Part shown: positions 8,451 through 15,493 of the stretch, in pieces
Layout: each line of letters begins with the position of its first letter
How positions within the stretch are numbered: the stretch's first letter is position 1
NCBI RefSeq assembly: GCF_900172355.1
Contig: NZ_FWFZ01000023.1
Span: forward strand, 1 to 63,346
From: Roseisalinus antarcticus
GTDB lineage: Bacteria > Pseudomonadota > Alphaproteobacteria > Rhodobacterales > Rhodobacteraceae
Length of the DNA stretch: 63,346 nt
Direction: 5' to 3'
Made by a program: the position numbers and the translations under genes
The notes under the pieces: model-generated
Told to the model about the DNA's origin: nothing
What the model saw: only the letters and a program-made list of their open reading frames with translations
Databases searched by the model: none

Positions 8451-10775
8451 TCAGGCCCTCAGCCGGGGCCGCAACGGGGTGTTTGTCATCTGTGCCAGCG
8501 GCGCCGCCTGCATCGCCCGCAACTGCCGTTCCTGCGGGACCGGGCCATAGAGCGTCGTGCGCTGGCGCGGGCTGCGGCCGGCGTCGCGGGCCAGCGCCTC
8601 CATCCGGTGGGGCGCGAATTCCTGTCCGTGGATCGCCCCGGCGGCGCGGGTGATGCTTTCGTTCATGAGCGTGCCGCCAAGGTCGTCGGCGCCGGCGGCC
8701 AGGCAGGCGGCCGCGCCCTCGGGGCCCATCTTGACCCAGCTCACCTGCACGTGGTCGATGAGCCCGTGCAGCACGATGCGCCCGACCGCGTGCATCAGCA
8801 CGGCCTCGCGAAAGGTCGGGCCGCGCCGCGCCTCGCCCTTGAGGTACATCGGCGCCTCAAGGGCGACGAAGGGCAGGGGCACGAATTCGGTGAACCCGCC
8901 GAACCGGCGCTGGTGGGCGGCCAGCCGCGACAGGTGCCGCGCCCAGTGGATATAGCCCTCGACATGGCCATACATGATCGTCGCGGTCGACCGCAGGCCG
9001 AGGCCGTGCGCGGCCTCCATCACCTCGAACCATTCGGCGGTGGTGATCTTGTCGGGGGCGATGCGGGCGCGGATCCCGTCATCGAGGATCTCGGCCGCCG
9101 TGCCGGGCAGCGAGCCGAGGCCCGCCTCGCGCAGCATCCCGAGGTAGTCGGCGAGCGGGAGCCCCAGCGTCCGCGCGCCCTGCGTGATCTCCAGCGGCGA
9201 GAAGGCGTGGACATGGATACCCGGCGCCGCACGTTTCGCCGCCCGCAGCAGGTCGAGGTAGGTCTGGCCGGTGTAATCGGGGTGAATCCCGCCCTGCAGG
9301 CAGACCTCGGTCGCGCCGCGGTCCCAGGCCTCGGCCACGCGGCGCTCGAACTCGGGCAGGTCGAGGTCATAGGCCGTCCCGGCCAGCGCATCCGTCCGCC
9401 GGCCCTTGGAAAAGGCGCAGAAGCGGCAGCCATAGGTGCAGACGTTGGTATAGTTGATGTTGCGGGTGACGACATAGTGGCTGGCGTCGCCGTTGACCGC
9501 CCGCCTCAGGGCGTCGGCATGGGCGCAGACCCGGTGGAAATCGCCCTCCCGCGCGGTGAACAGCAGCGCGATCTCGTCTTCGGTCAGGTCCCGCGTCCCG
9601 GCCGCATCCAGCACGGCGGCAATGCGGGCGTCCGGTGCGCCGCCGCCGCCGGGCAGGGGGGCCGCGTCGTGCACGCCCGGGGTCCAGCCGCCCTCGAAGC
9701 TCAGGCCCTCGCCGTCCGCAGACCGCAGGACCGCCTTGGTCATCCGCGCGTCGATCCAGTCTTCGGACTGGAACCGGGGATAGATCGTCAGGCGGGGGGC
9801 CAGCGTCTTGCCCGCGCCGGCGGTGATCGCGGCCAGCGTGTCGATTTCCGGCCAGGGCGCCTCGGGGTTCACGTGGTCGGGCGTCACCGGAGAGACGCCG
9901 CCCCAATCGTTGATCCCGGCCTCGATCAGCTCGGCCCCGGTGCCGGCCGCCAGGTTCGGCGGCGCCTGCACAGAGATCTCGGGCGGCAGGATCAGCCGGG
10001 CAACCGCGATCGACCACAGGTGATCGTCGGGGGCGGCCGGCGGATGGTCCCGCATCCTTGTGTCGGCCTTGGGCATGAAGTTCTGGACGATGACCTCTTG
10101 CACATGGCCGTGCCGGGCGTGGCTGTCGCGGATCGCCTCCAGCGCCTCGATCCGGTCGGCGCGGGTCTCGCCGATGCCCACCAGCAGGCCGGTGGTGAAG
10201 GGCACCCGCGCCGCACCGGCGGCGTCGAGCGTGGCCAGCCGGGCGGCGGGGTCCTTGTCGGGCGATCCGAAATGCGGCCCGCCGCGCTGAAACAGGGTCT
10301 GCGAGAGCGATTCCAGCATCATCCCCATGGAGGCGGCGGCCGGTCGCAGCATCCGGAACTCGCCAAGCGTCAGGGTGCCCGGGTTCAGGTGCGGCAGAAG
10401 GCCGGTCTCGTCCCGCACCAGCGCGGCCACATGGGCGAGGTACTGCAGGGTGCTGTCGAACCCCAGCGCGTCAAGCGCCTCGCGGGCGGCGCGATACCGC
10501 AGCTCGGGCCGCTCGCCCAGGGTGAACAGCGCCTCGCGGCAGCCCATCCCGGCGCCCTCGCGCGCGATCGCCAGCACCTCCTCGGGTGAAAGGTAGACCG
10601 ACTGCCCGGGCCGGGGCGGTTTCGCGAAGGTGCAATAATGGCAGACGTCCCGGCAGAGCTTGGTCAGCGGGATGAAGACCTTGGGCGAATAGGTGGTCAG
10701 CGCCGGAAAGGCCTTGTCGCGACGCTCGCGCGCGGCGGCCATGAGGTCCGGCAGGGGCGTGTCGAAGAGATTCAT
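8451..10775 (-). CDS. fbiC: FbiC: bifunctional FO synthase (CofG-CofH fusion)
   Basis: 774 aa with two radical-SAM halves. The N-terminal CofG half has CRDVCHYC (C41, C45, C48) and TFAKPPRPGQ. The C-terminal CofH half has NVCTYGCRFCAFSKGR near residues 445-455. It joins a tyrosine-derived fragment to the 5-amino-6-ribitylaminouracil intermediate to make FO, the deazaflavin core of F420. The fused form is the arrangement known as FbiC in Actinobacteria. In archaea CofG and CofH are separate proteins. The stop of cofC overlaps its ATG by one base. The start at 10775 gives MNLFDTPLPDLM, a reasonable N-terminus. Confidence 0.95.
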   Translation of the reverse strand: MNLFDTPLPDLMAAARERRDKAFPALTTYSPKVFIPLTKLCRDVCHYCTFAKPPRPGQSVYLSPEEVLAIAREGAGMGCREALFTLGERPELRYRAAREALDALGFDSTLQYLAHVAALVRDETGLLPHLNPGTLTLGEFRMLRPAAASMGMMLESLSQTLFQRGGPHFGSPDKDPAARLATLDAAGAARVPFTTGLLVGIGETRADRIEALEAIRDSHARHGHVQEVIVQNFMPKADTRMRDHPPAAPDDHLWSIAVARLILPPEISVQAPPNLAAGTGAELIEAGINDWGGVSPVTPDHVNPEAPWPEIDTLAAITAGAGKTLAPRLTIYPRFQSEDWIDARMTKAVLRSADGEGLSFEGGWTPGVHDAAPLPGGGGAPDARIAAVLDAAGTRDLTEDEIALLFTAREGDFHRVCAHADALRRAVNGDASHYVVTRNINYTNVCTYGCRFCAFSKGRRTDALAGTAYDLDLPEFERRVAEAWDRGATEVCLQGGIHPDYTGQTYLDLLRAAKRAAPGIHVHAFSPLEITQGARTLGLPLADYLGMLREAGLGSLPGTAAEILDDGIRARIAPDKITTAEWFEVMEAAHGLGLRSTATIMYGHVEGYIHWARHLSRLAAHQRRFGGFTEFVPLPFVALEAPMYLKGEARRGPTFREAVLMHAVGRIVLHGLIDHVQVSWVKMGPEGAAACLAAGADDLGGTLMNESITRAAGAIHGQEFAPHRMEALARDAGRSPRQRTTLYGPVPQERQLRAMQAAPLAQMTNTPLRPRLRA

Positions 10776-11413
10776 CAGGGGGTCTCTCTCTCCAGCGTTG
10801 GCAGGTAGCGGCGCAGCGCCCGGGCGGTGGCCCCGTCGGGCGCGAGCGACAGGACCCGCGCGACATCCTGTGGCAGGTCCAGGTCCTGCGCAAGACCGGG
10901 GCGGTGCAGCTCTGTCAGCGCGATGCCCAGCTCGGCGGCGGCGGCGTGATGCCGGGCACGGCTGTCGGGGCCGAAGCGGTAGGGCAGCGGCAAACCGGCA
11001 CCGAGGCAGAGCGCGTTGGTCCCGGTGCCATCATGCGCCGGGGCGATGATCGGCGTGTCGGCGGCGAGCGCGATCACGTCGGCCGGTGTCAGCGCGGGCA
11101 GGTCGCCATGCAGGACGGTGACGACCTTGGCCCCCTGCCGCCGCAACTTGCGGCGAGCCGCTTCCAGGGCCGCATTCAGCCCGTCTCCGACGTCTGCGAT
11201 CACCTTCGCGCCCATGGCGCGGGCGATGCGGGCGGTATCCGCGGCCCCGGTCACCACGCTCACGCTGTCGAACAGGCCGGCGGGCACCGCGGCGAGCGTG
11301 TCGCGCAACAATGCCTCGGCCAGCCCGGCGCGGCCCGTCTCGGGCAACATCGGCGACAGGCGGCTCTTGGCCCGTGTCAGACCCTGCGCCGGGATCAGGA
11401 GGTGGCGCGTCAT
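10775..11413 (-). CDS. cofC: Phospholactate (or phosphoglycerate/PEP) guanylyltransferase
   Basis: 212 aa nucleotidyltransferase fold: IPAQGLTRAKSRLSP near the N-terminus (the LKxxxxAKSRL-type NTP site), ADVGDGLNAALEAA, VTVLHGDLPALTPADV and GTGTNALCL. It activates a three-carbon phospho-acid with GTP for transfer to FO. Homologs use 2-phospholactate (archaea), PEP (mycobacteria) or 3-phosphoglycerate (Paraburkholderia), and I cannot tell which from the sequence by eye. Coupled to cofD upstream (ATGA overlap) and fbiC downstream. Confidence 0.9.
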   Translation of the reverse strand: MTRHLLIPAQGLTRAKSRLSPMLPETGRAGLAEALLRDTLAAVPAGLFDSVSVVTGAADTARIARAMGAKVIADVGDGLNAALEAARRKLRRQGAKVVTVLHGDLPALTPADVIALAADTPIIAPAHDGTGTNALCLGAGLPLPYRFGPDSRARHHAAAAELGIALTELHRPGLAQDLDLPQDVARVLSLAPDGATARALRRYLPTLERETP

Positions 11414-12366
11414 CCCGCCCCCTTCAGCTCGGCCGCGAGGTCCAGCGCGGCGCGGGCGAGCCGCGTGCGGGCGGGAAGGTCGACCATCATCGTGTCTGTC
11501 TGCCGCGCGGTGATGCCCAGCGCCGCCCAGGCGTCAGGCTCATGGGGGTCGCGCTTGTCGCAGAGGTATCCGTCGAAGAGGTCCCCATGGATCGCGGCGA
11601 CGCCGGCGGCCGTGACTGGCCGTCCGAAGGTGCGCAGCATGTCCGCCGTCGGCCCCTTGATCGCAGCGCCGCCGACGATGGGCGTGATCCCGACGATCGG
11701 CACCCCCGCCCCGCGCAGCGCCTCTGCCATGCCCGGCACGGCGAGGATCGGCGCGATCGAGAGATACGGGTTCGACGGCGCCACGATGATCGCCTCCAGC
11801 TTCGGGTCGGCGAGCGCGGCCAGAACCTCGGGCGTGGGCCGGGCCGCCTCGGCGCCGTCGAAGAGGATCTCGTGCGCGGGGGGCGCACAACGCGCCTGCA
11901 CGAACCACTCGTGAAACGCATAGATCCGGTCGTCGCTGCGGATCCGGGTGGAGACCGGATCGTCCGTCATCGGCAACAGCCGGACATCGACCCCGAGGCT
12001 GTGCGCGAAGCCCGCCGTGATCTCGGTCAGCCGGGCGCCGCCGGCCAGCCTCACCGTCCGGGCCAGGTTCACGCCCATGTCGCGGTCACCGAGGTTGAAC
12101 CACACGTCCTCGCCCAGGGTGCGCATCATCTCCATCGTGCGCCAGCTTTCGTCGCGCTGGCCCCAGCCCCGGTCCTCGTCGTTGAGCCCGGCGAGCATGT
12201 ACATCTGGCTGTCCAGATCGGGACAGACCATCAGGCCGAAATGGTGGGAATCGTCGCCGGTGTTCACGATGATCGACAGGTCGCGCTCGGCCACGCACTC
12301 TGCCAGGCCGGCGGACAGACGTGCGCCGCCCACGCCTCCTGAAATCGCAATGACCTTGCCCGCCAT
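11410..12366 (-). CDS. cofD: 2-phospho-L-lactate transferase
   Basis: 318 aa. ISGGVGGARLSAGLAE is the N-terminal nucleotide-binding signature, followed by NTGDDSHHFGLMVCPDLDS and WFNLGDRDMG, all strong CofD/FbiA marks, and IVAPSNPYLSIAPIL later on. It transfers the phospho-acid from the CofC product to FO, giving F420-0 (or a variant). Start at 12366 gives MAGKVIAISGGVGG, the usual CofD N-terminus; in-frame ATGs at 12393 and 12414 are alternatives. It is the first gene of the F420 operon, divergent from the LLM gene at 12619. Confidence 0.93.
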   Translation of the reverse strand: MAGKVIAISGGVGGARLSAGLAECVAERDLSIIVNTGDDSHHFGLMVCPDLDSQMYMLAGLNDEDRGWGQRDESWRTMEMMRTLGEDVWFNLGDRDMGVNLARTVRLAGGARLTEITAGFAHSLGVDVRLLPMTDDPVSTRIRSDDRIYAFHEWFVQARCAPPAHEILFDGAEAARPTPEVLAALADPKLEAIIVAPSNPYLSIAPILAVPGMAEALRGAGVPIVGITPIVGGAAIKGPTADMLRTFGRPVTAAGVAAIHGDLFDGYLCDKRDPHEPDAWAALGITARQTDTMMVDLPARTRLARAALDLAAELKGAG

Positions 12367-12424
12367 ATCCGAGGCCCCGTTGACAAAGGTCATACACAGC
12401 AAAGCTTGGGCCAAAGTCCAAGGC

Positions 12425-12450
12425 GAATTTAGATCAAACGATCAAATTTC
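12425..12450. promoter_or_regulatory. GATC-centred imperfect palindrome in the cofD / LLM divergent region
   Basis: The region between the divergent cofD and LLM genes (12367-12618) has an AT-rich island with two GATC boxes four bases apart (12432-12435 and 12440-12443), flanked by GAATTT on the left and AAATTTC on the right. It is 59 nt upstream of cofD and about 170 nt upstream of the LLM start. It partly resembles the motif seen upstream of the catabolic units. A shared operator is possible but unproven. Confidence 0.4.
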
Positions 12451-12618
12451 TGCGTTGTGACGCTTTTCTTGGCAACGGCCACCCTTGGGCGGCGCGCAAC
12501 GCGCCGGCCGCGTCGCGCCGTGCCGCCAATTTGTCCAAATGGTCAAAAGACCTTGACGCCAGCAGCCCCTTGGCTGTTTCGTTCGAGCAAAGCAGCGACG
12601 AACAGGAGGGCGCGGGCC

Positions 12619-13626
12619 ATGGAATTCGGGATTTGCTTCAAGGGCTTCGTTGAACCCGAACGGGCCCGTGCGCTGGTGCGCCAGGCCGAGAACGCGGGCT
12701 TTACCTATTGCTGGTTCTACGATTCCCACATCCTCTGGCGGGAAAGCTTCATCGCCATGGCCATGTGCATGGAGCACACGACCAGGATGCGCTTCGGTCC
12801 CTGCGTGACGAACCCCAACACCCGCGACTGGTCGGTTGCGGCGTCGATGTTCGCTTCGCTGGCCAAACAGTCGGGCGGCCGCTTCGACATCGGCGTGGGC
12901 CGGGGGGATTCCGCGGTGCGGGTCATGGGCCTCAAACCCGCACCGCTGGCCCGGCTGGCCGAGTTCACCGACGTGGTGCGCAAGCTCTGCTCGGGGCAAG
13001 AGGCGCAATATGGCGAATGCCCGGCGCCGGTGCAGTTCTCCTGGGTGCCGGAAGGCGGCTGGGAGATGCCGATCTGGGTCGCGGCCTACGGGCCCAAGGC
13101 GCTGGCCACGGCCGGCGAGGTCGGCGACGGGCTGATCCTGCAGATCGCCGACCCGGGCATCTGCAAATGGCTGTCCGATCAGGCCAAGGAGGGCGGCGTC
13201 GCGGCCGGCAAGGACATGAGCGGATATCGGGTCATGTCCGCGGCCCCGGCCCACACCGGCCCGATCGAGGAGGGCCGCGAAAAGACCCGCTGGTTCCCCG
13301 CCATGGTCGGCAACCACGTGGCCGATATCGTCGAGAAATACGGCAAGGACACCGACCTGATGCCGCCGAGCCTGCTGTCCTATATCGAGAAGCGGCGCGG
13401 CTACGATTATTCCAAGCACGGCCAGAGCGACAATCCGTTCCTGGACTTCATCACCGACGACATCGTCGACAGCTTCGCCGTGCTCGGCCCGCCCGAGGCG
13501 CATATCGAGAAGCTGCACACGCTGAAGGCCGCCGGGGTGACGCAGTTCAACATCTACCTCGACAACGGCGACGAGGAAAAAATCATTGCCGACTACGGCA
13601 ATATCGTGATTCCCGCCTTCAACTGA
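12619..13626 (+). CDS. LLM-class, probably F420-dependent, oxidoreductase
   Basis: 335 aa luciferase-like TIM barrel related to methylene-tetrahydromethanopterin reductase (Mer) and the group annotated as F420-dependent oxidoreductase TIGR03842. Segments: MEFGICFKGFVEPERA, YDSHILWRESF, GPCVTNPNTRDW, GRFDIGVGRGDSAVRVMG and WVAAYGPKALATAGEVGDG. A clear AGGAGGG ribosome binding site (12604-12610) sets the ATG. The gene is divergent from the F420 operon and next to the XRE-cupin regulator. It probably uses F420H2 made by Fgd to reduce, or F420 to oxidise, an intermediate of the catabolic pathway. FMN dependence cannot be excluded, and the substrate is unknown. Confidence 0.85.
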   Translation: MEFGICFKGFVEPERARALVRQAENAGFTYCWFYDSHILWRESFIAMAMCMEHTTRMRFGPCVTNPNTRDWSVAASMFASLAKQSGGRFDIGVGRGDSAVRVMGLKPAPLARLAEFTDVVRKLCSGQEAQYGECPAPVQFSWVPEGGWEMPIWVAAYGPKALATAGEVGDGLILQIADPGICKWLSDQAKEGGVAAGKDMSGYRVMSAAPAHTGPIEEGREKTRWFPAMVGNHVADIVEKYGKDTDLMPPSLLSYIEKRRGYDYSKHGQSDNPFLDFITDDIVDSFAVLGPPEAHIEKLHTLKAAGVTQFNIYLDNGDEEKIIADYGNIVIPAFN

Positions 13627-13648
13627 CGGCCTCGCCCCACCGCCGCCG

Positions 13649-13673
13649 GCCCCCTGCGATCCCTCGCGGGGGC
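13649..13673 (+). terminator. Hairpin downstream of the LLM gene (possible terminator)
   Basis: GCCCCC-T-GCG (13649-13658), 6-nt loop, CGC-GGGGGC (13665-13673): nine pairs with one bulge, 23 nt after the stop. There is no U-tract, so factor-independent termination is uncertain. Confidence 0.4.
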
Positions 13674-13865
13674 GCGCAAGTTGCGACAGTTCGCCGACAA
13701 TCGCGCCGCCGGTGTCGCTAGCAATTTGCATCCCGCGGAAATTGTTTTAATGTGGATCACAAGGCCACCGGCCGAGTTTCCTGTTTGCGGGCACGGCCTC
13801 CCCTGCCCATCGCTATGCAGAAGATTTTTGGCAAAGAATTGATTTGTATAGAAAAAGGTCTGAGA

Positions 13866-14456
13866 ATGCCGAGTGAAATGGGGCCGCTCCAGCCGAGTGC
13901 GGCGGCGCAGAAGACGATCACCGTCATCGGAAAGCGCATTCGCGAGATGCGCAAGGACAAGGGCATGACCCTGTCGCAGCTCGCCGAGGCCTCGGGCCTC
14001 TCGTCCTCCATGCTGAGCCTCGTGGAACGCGGACTCGCCTCGCCGTCCATCGGCTCCCTGATCGTCGTCGCCGGGGCGCTGGGCCGCTCGATGTCCGACC
14101 TGCTCGAGACCGAGAGCCACGAATCCGACATCGTCGTGCGATCGGGCGATGTGACGCCGGTTCAGGCCCCGGGCGAGGTCATCCGCCGGGTGATGAAGGA
14201 AGACCGGGCCAACGGCGTCTCGATCGCGGTCAACGAATATGCGCCGCACACCTCGTCCAACGAATCCGCGCTCAGCCACGAGGGCTATGAATACGGGCTG
14301 CTGCTGGACGGGTCGCTGACGGTCGAGGTCGGTGGCGAAGCACATGTCATCGAGGCTGGCGACCTGATCTCCTACTCCTCGCGCCGGCCGCACCGGATCT
14401 ACAACCACACGGATCGGATGGCGCGGACGGTCTGGGTCAATACCGACCGGAGGTAG
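13866..14456 (+). CDS. XRE-cupin transcriptional regulator
   Basis: 196 aa. An N-terminal helix-turn-helix of the XRE/Cro type (IGKRIREMRKDKGMTLSQLAEA, then SGLSSSMLSLVERGLASPSI) occupies about residues 20-75. A C-terminal cupin domain follows (HEGYEYGLLLDGSLTVEVGGE, GDLISYSSRRPHRIYN), the PuuR-like layout in which the cupin senses a small molecule. It sits at the head of the catabolic island, between the LLM gene and the Mo-hydroxylase operon, so it is the likely pathway regulator. ATG 13866 is chosen; ATG 13815 upstream and 13878 downstream are in frame. The upstream DNA is AT-rich. The ligand is unknown. Confidence 0.88.
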   Translation: MPSEMGPLQPSAAAQKTITVIGKRIREMRKDKGMTLSQLAEASGLSSSMLSLVERGLASPSIGSLIVVAGALGRSMSDLLETESHESDIVVRSGDVTPVQAPGEVIRRVMKEDRANGVSIAVNEYAPHTSSNESALSHEGYEYGLLLDGSLTVEVGGEAHVIEAGDLISYSSRRPHRIYNHTDRMARTVWVNTDRR

Positions 14457-14465
14457 CCCGCGGGC

Positions 14466-14479
14466 GACCTCAATAAAAG
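14466..14479 (+). promoter_or_regulatory. Putative operator site 1 (upstream of the Mo-hydroxylase operon)
   Basis: GACCTCAATAAAAG fits the by-eye consensus RAYCTGRWTAAAWA seen upstream of four other island units, with two deviations. It is 141 nt upstream of the medium-subunit start, in the 164-nt gap after the regulator gene. Confidence 0.4.
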
Positions 14480-14620
14480 TTGACCACATTGAATAATCGC
14501 CCCGGCTGGCTGCACAAGGTTTGTGCTGCATCTTTACTTGTGCCCGGAGTTTCAATCTTTTTCCTTGATCGAGTCTCCGGCCCTGCCTAAGCCTGAACAA
14601 GAAGTTTGATAGGATTAAAG

Positions 14621-15493
14621 ATGAAGCCCGCCGCGTTCTCGTATCACCGCCCGGAAACCATCTCCGACGCGCTTGCCCTGCTGGCCGAGCATGGCGACGT
14701 CGGAAAGATCATCGCCGGGGGGCAGAGCCTGGTTCCGTCGATGAACTTTCGCCTGGCCCGCCCCGAGACCCTGATCGACATGAACGCCATCGCCGAGATC
14801 GCGGGCATCGAGGATCGCGGCGACACCCTGGTGATCGGCGCGATGACCCGGCACGCGGCGTTTCACACGCCGGTCTGCGATGGGCCGACGGGGGCGATGT
14901 TGACGCGTGTCGTCGGCAACATCGCCCATTACCCGATCCGCCAGCGCGGGACCTTCGGCGGGTCGCTCTGTCATGCCGATCCGGCAAGCGAATGGTGCCT
15001 CGTCGCGGCGACCTTCGATGCAGCGATGGAGATTCACGGCCAGGACGGCATGCGCGAGGTCGGCGCGGCGGATTTCTTCAAGGGCACCTTCACCACGGCG
15101 GTCGGGGGCGACGAGTTGCTGGCGCGGATCCATCTGCCGAAACTGCCCGAGGGCTGGGGCACGGGGTTCTACGAATTCTCCCGCCGCCGGGGCGATTTCG
15201 CGCTGGCGATGGCCGTGGCGGCCCTGAAGGTCGAGGGCGGCAAGATCGCCGATGCGCGGCTTGGCGTCGGCGCGGTCGCGGCCCATGGCCTGCGGCTCGA
15301 GACGCTGGAACAGGCCCTGACCGGGCAGCCGGCGACCGAAGAGACCATCGCCGAGGTCGCGGCACAGGTGCCGGGCCTCGTCAAGCCGAGCGGCGACATC
15401 CACGGCTCCGCCGAGTACCGCCGCGATCTGGCCCAGGCCGTGGTCCGCCGGGCGCTGAACGCGGCGCTCGCCGATTGCGCGGTGCCGGCATGA
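14621..15493 (+). CDS. Molybdenum hydroxylase FAD-binding (medium) subunit, CoxM-like
   Basis: 290 aa. FAD-binding PCMH fold with the family motifs AGGQSLVPSMNFRLARP (about residues 32-48) and IRQRGTFGGSLCHADPASEW (about 107-126), then a CO-dehydrogenase-flavoprotein C-terminal domain. It passes electrons from the [2Fe-2S] small subunit to FAD and on to an acceptor. AGGA at 14611-14614 supports ATG 14621. It is first in a coupled operon M-L1-S-L2, and its stop overlaps the L1 ATG. The acceptor and substrate are unknown. Confidence 0.92.
   Translation: MKPAAFSYHRPETISDALALLAEHGDVGKIIAGGQSLVPSMNFRLARPETLIDMNAIAEIAGIEDRGDTLVIGAMTRHAAFHTPVCDGPTGAMLTRVVGNIAHYPIRQRGTFGGSLCHADPASEWCLVAATFDAAMEIHGQDGMREVGAADFFKGTFTTAVGGDELLARIHLPKLPEGWGTGFYEFSRRRGDFALAMAVAALKVEGGKIADARLGVGAVAAHGLRLETLEQALTGQPATEETIAEVAAQVPGLVKPSGDIHGSAEYRRDLAQAVVRRALNAALADCAVPA

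Noticed and set aside
13752-13865. Longer N-terminus for the XRE-cupin regulator
   Set aside because: The frame is open upstream, but the extra stretch is AT-rich, promoter-like and encodes no family sequence. ATG 13866 or 13878 gives a normal N-terminus.
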